Source: Planctomycetota bacterium (lineage in GTDB: Bacteria; Planctomycetota; Phycisphaerae; UBA1845; PWPN01). From it: a stretch of DNA of 64,000 nucleotides. This document shows, one piece after another, positions 61,277 through 64,000 of this stretch. The stretch lies in the NCBI GenBank assembly GCA_029550525.1, contig JAKPHF010000048.1:186001-250000 (forward strand), in the 5' to 3' direction. Each line of letters opens with the position of its first letter. Position 1 is the stretch's first letter. The notes beneath the pieces were generated by a model. That model searched no databases and had not been told where the DNA came from. It worked only from the letters and a program-made list of their open reading frames with translations. The translations under genes were made by a program, and so were the position numbers.

Positions 61277-63047
61277 ACCTGATTTTCAACACCACCAGCG
61301 TGACATCGTCCAACCGGTCCGCCAAACCGCGGAACCGTCGCAGGTCCCAATTGAGATTCTGCACGATGCGTTCGGCCGGCTGATCGGCATAACGCAGGAG
61401 CGACTCGGCCAGGCGCTGACGTCCGTACGACTCGTCGGCGAAGTTGAGAGCTTCCACCACGCCGTCGGTGTATAACAGAATGATGTCGCCGCTTTGCAGC
61501 TCGACGATGCCGCGTTCGAATGTGGCCGTATAATCCACACCCAGCACCATCCCGCCGGTCTCGAGGTAGGTGATCTTGCCATCGCGCAGATGCATGGGCG
61601 GGTCATGACCCGCGTTGCAGTAGGTCAGCCGCCGGCCGTCGGGCGTGATCACACCATAGAACGCCGTGGTGAACTCGCCGATGGTCGTGTCACGGCACAT
61701 GTGGCGGTTCACCTCGGCCATGATCACGTCTACGTCATACGTCACATACGCGTACACGCGCAGCGCCGACCGCAGCGAGGCCATCAGCAGCGAAGCAGGC
61801 ACGCCTTTGCCCGACACGTCGGCGATGCCCACGCCGAGGTTGTCCTGCGGCAACTGGATCAGGTCGTAGAAGTCGCCGCCTACGCGATAGGTCGGACGAT
61901 ACAGCGCGCCGATTTCCACTTGCTTGCAGTCCGGCGCCTTGCGCGGAATCATTCGGCGCTGCACGTCGCCGGCGTAAGCGATTTGGCGGGCGTAACGTTC
62001 GGCCTCGATGGCCTCGGCCAGGAGGCGGGCGTTGACGATCGCCGCCGCGGCCTGTGATGCCACCGCCTGAAGCAGGCTTTCCTCGTACGGCGTGAACGTA
62101 TGCGGCTCGCCAGTATACACGCGGATCACGCCCACGGCCTTGCCGCGATAGATCATTCCACAGACCAGCCCACTGACGATGCCTTCCTTGCGAGCTTGCT
62201 CCGGATAGCGCACCCGCGGGTCGTTGGGCATGTCGGCGATGCGGACCAGTTCGCCGTGGATGGCCGCCTGATCGATCGGGTTCTCGTCGACGCTGACCGG
62301 CCCCTTGTCGAGGTACTCCCACGAGAGGTTGTGCACGGCCTTGATACTGAGCGAGCCGCTGGCCTCGTCGAGCATCCGGATACTGCACGCCTTGGTCTTC
62401 ATAACCTCACAGACCATGCGGGCGGTCTTGTCCAGGATCTCCTTGAGATCGAGCGAGCCGGCGAACAAACCGGCAATGTTGTAGACGACGCTCAGCTCCT
62501 CGATACGTCGCCGCAGGTCCTCGTCCTGGGCGCAGAGGCTCGCGAAGAGCTCGACCAAGACGGCACCGAGATTGCGAATGGCCTCGGCCTGAGCGGCGGT
62601 CCAGCAGGGTAGCTCGCGGGCCGCCTGAAGCAGGGCGTCGCGATCGAGGCCGGTGGCGGCGGCCATCTCGGCGACCACCGAGTCGGGCAGCGGCTGGCGC
62701 GGCCGATCACCGAGCGTCAGCGTACCCACACGAGCGCCGGTGCGGATAACCGGTACGGCGAACCGACCCAGATAACCGCGATCCAACAACCGTCTGGCGG
62801 GCAGGGCATTCTCCGCCGCGGCGGCCTGCCGGTGAGCATTTTCGACAAACTGTCGGCCCACCGGCGTTTCGATCAGTTGGCGCATGAAACTGCTGCCGGT
62901 GATGGGGCCGACCACGATCTCGTTGTTCTGGTTGAAAAGAATGACCGTGGTGGCCGTCGCTTCGGCGAACACGCCCAGGGATCGGTGCAGCGACTGCCCG
63001 GACAGGGTGGACAACAGGTGATCGGCACAAAATTCGGCAGCGCACAT
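61275..63047 (-). CDS. GAF-domain PP2C/SpoIIE-type serine phosphatase
   Basis: 590 residues. An N-terminal sensor-like domain (about 1-140, with FNQNNEIVVG and FAVPVIRTGARVGTLTLG), a GAF domain (about 180-335) and a PP2C/SpoIIE domain (about 375-590) with VGGDFYDLIQLP, VGIADVSGKGVPASLLMA, YCNAGHDPP and LYTDGVVEA. The metal-binding Asp residues are present, so it should be an active phosphatase. Such proteins usually act on an anti-sigma antagonist or control partner switching. ATG 63047 is the best start. Confidence 0.88.
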   Translation of the reverse strand: MCAAEFCADHLLSTLSGQSLHRSLGVFAEATATTVILFNQNNEIVVGPITGSSFMRQLIETPVGRQFVENAHRQAAAAENALPARRLLDRGYLGRFAVPVIRTGARVGTLTLGDRPRQPLPDSVVAEMAAATGLDRDALLQAARELPCWTAAQAEAIRNLGAVLVELFASLCAQDEDLRRRIEELSVVYNIAGLFAGSLDLKEILDKTARMVCEVMKTKACSIRMLDEASGSLSIKAVHNLSWEYLDKGPVSVDENPIDQAAIHGELVRIADMPNDPRVRYPEQARKEGIVSGLVCGMIYRGKAVGVIRVYTGEPHTFTPYEESLLQAVASQAAAAIVNARLLAEAIEAERYARQIAYAGDVQRRMIPRKAPDCKQVEIGALYRPTYRVGGDFYDLIQLPQDNLGVGIADVSGKGVPASLLMASLRSALRVYAYVTYDVDVIMAEVNRHMCRDTTIGEFTTAFYGVITPDGRRLTYCNAGHDPPMHLRDGKITYLETGGMVLGVDYTATFERGIVELQSGDIILLYTDGVVEALNFADESYGRQRLAESLLRYADQPAERIVQNLNWDLRRFRGLADRLDDVTLVVLKIR

Positions 63048-63313
63048 GTCTTGTCGTCCTGTAGACCCCCGGGCTTGGTTCGAGGTTGGTGGGATTATAC
63101 GGGAACTCACAGGCGCGGCAAAGCTACGGCGGGTCAGGGCGGCCCCGAGGCAGGTCCGCCTGTGAAGCCGGCGGCGCTGTTAGGCTATGAAGCTCTGAGC
63201 TGTTGGCAAGAGCGAGGAGAGGCCGTCGAGTCAGAGAGTCTCTCTGCGCCCCGGCGTCACGGTAATGCAGTCCTGTAGGTCTGGCTTACAGCTTATAGCT
63301 CATAGCTCTTCCG

Positions 63314-64000
63314 TCACCGCTTGTAGAACGTGTTTCCGCGGTAAGTGTACTTGCTGAGGCGGTTGTTGACGTAGAGCGACTCGAGGATGAACTCGGCGGC
63401 ACTGGCGAGGGCGGCCGGTTCGTCGGCGGGTAAGCCGGCTTTGGCGCAGACGGCACGGCTCTCGCGAATGAGGCCTCGCACCTTCTCGGCCGAAGCGACC
63501 AAGTCCTCCGAAGCAATATCGTCGCCGATCTCCACGTTCGTCTTGCCGCCCTGGAACTGCTGCACGATGGCGTCGAGCTCGTCCACGTCGACGTACTTGG
63601 CCGCAACATTCTTCACTGCCTCACCCAGCAAGGCGGTGATGAGCTTGTCCTCGCCCTGCTCATCCTCGGCGAGCATGAGTTCGATCTTGCCGCGGCAACT
63701 GGCGTTGATGTTCGCCAGGTCGCTCACGCGCGGCATGACCTGCGGTTCGCCGAGAACGATGCCGCGACGCTCGGCGTTGGAGACCAGCGTCTCCATGCAG
63801 GTGATCGACGCGCGGACGGACACGCCCGACTGCTGATTCACGTGCGGACTGGTCCGGGCCAGCCGCACGAACTCTTCCACCACTTCGGCCATGAACCGAG
63901 GAACGACCACCTTGGGCCCCTGCCCATCGCGCTCGATCCAGGCGTTCTCGGCGGTGATGGCCATCGATTCCTCGATAGTGCGCGGGTAGTGCGTGCGGAT
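63314..64000 (-). CDS. ChlI/MoxR-like AAA+ ATPase, 3' part (5' end outside window)
   Basis: 229 codons open to the window edge; the Walker motifs lie outside. The visible part matches the C-terminal region of a magnesium-chelatase-subunit-I-like ATPase: IRTHYPRTIEESMAI, VPRFMAEVVEEFVRLARTSP, NQQSGVSVRASI, METLVSNAERRGI and RVSDLANINASCRGKIELM. These proteins usually pair with a von Willebrand A protein. It is transcribed away from the edge towards the phosphatase gene. Confidence 0.85.
   Translation of the reverse strand: MRTHYPRTIEESMAITAENAWIERDGQGPKVVVPRFMAEVVEEFVRLARTSPHVNQQSGVSVRASITCMETLVSNAERRGIVLGEPQVMPRVSDLANINASCRGKIELMLAEDEQGEDKLITALLGEAVKNVAAKYVDVDELDAIVQQFQGGKTNVEIGDDIASEDLVASAEKVRGLIRESRAVCAKAGLPADEPAALASAAEFILESLYVNNRLSKYTYRGNTFYKR

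Overview
The window is GC-rich, densely coded DNA from a bacterial chromosome, very probably a member of the Planctomycetota (PVC group). That placement is an inference. It rests on the mix of a Tat-exported Gfo/Idh/MocA oxidoreductase, gluzincin and HEAT-repeat secreted proteins, a propeller/cytochrome c fusion, a planctomycete-like Dxs, and many dispersed intergenic hairpins. No rRNA, tRNA, insertion sequence, prophage or CRISPR array could be recognised.

Layout. 1-10 kb (mostly minus strand) is an exopolysaccharide or capsule locus: a nucleotidyltransferase/PEP-synthase-like fusion cut by the window edge, a YIDPGSG microprotein, a gluzincin lipoprotein, a SAM methyltransferase, a FemAB/CelD-like acyltransferase, a polysaccharide deacetylase and a GT4 glycosyltransferase. 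A convergent pair of small paralogous proteins of unknown function sits inside it. 10-20 kb holds a FolD homologue with all three classical catalytic residues changed, a YdjY-type exported protein, a vSGLT-like sodium/sugar symporter, a PAS histidine kinase with a pseudo-receiver, a HEAT-repeat protein and a Tat-exported oxidoreductase. 20-22 kb carries parB and two parS sites. 22-39 kb is a mixed region of exported proteins (glycosidase-like, propeller plus five-heme cytochrome, Kelch, GH99-like, PRC-barrel), housekeeping families (YceH, CYTH, nitrilase, CbpA-like DnaJ) and TPR/membrane proteins. 39-43 kb is a three-gene operon (DUF1338, class III aminotransferase, ALDH7) that reads as the aminoadipate route of lysine degradation. 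43-46 kb is ispA-dxs (isoprenoid supply). 46-48.5 kb has a degenerate M56 membrane protein overlapping a J-domain membrane protein, then a Cys-rich microprotein. 48.8-56.3 kb is the origin region: hemL, dnaA, a 444-bp gap with DnaA boxes (candidate oriC), dnaN, dciA-like and gyrB. 56.4-60.8 kb holds a GalU-like protein with a degenerate active site, followed by a 1110-residue fusion of a fucokinase-type GHMP kinase and a UDP-sugar pyrophosphorylase. The window ends with DUF167, a GAF/PP2C phosphatase and the 3' part of a ChlI/MoxR-like AAA ATPase.

Strongest leads: (1) the GHMP-kinase/UDPGP fusion with its degenerate GalU-like neighbour, possibly a two-step sugar-salvage enzyme with domain order opposite to known FKGP; (2) the triple-substituted FolD; (3) the compact lysine catabolic operon; (4) the convergent paralogous pair of small orphan proteins in the polysaccharide locus. 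The intergenic regions also carry several families of dispersed palindromes, including four identical copies of a 17-base hairpin.
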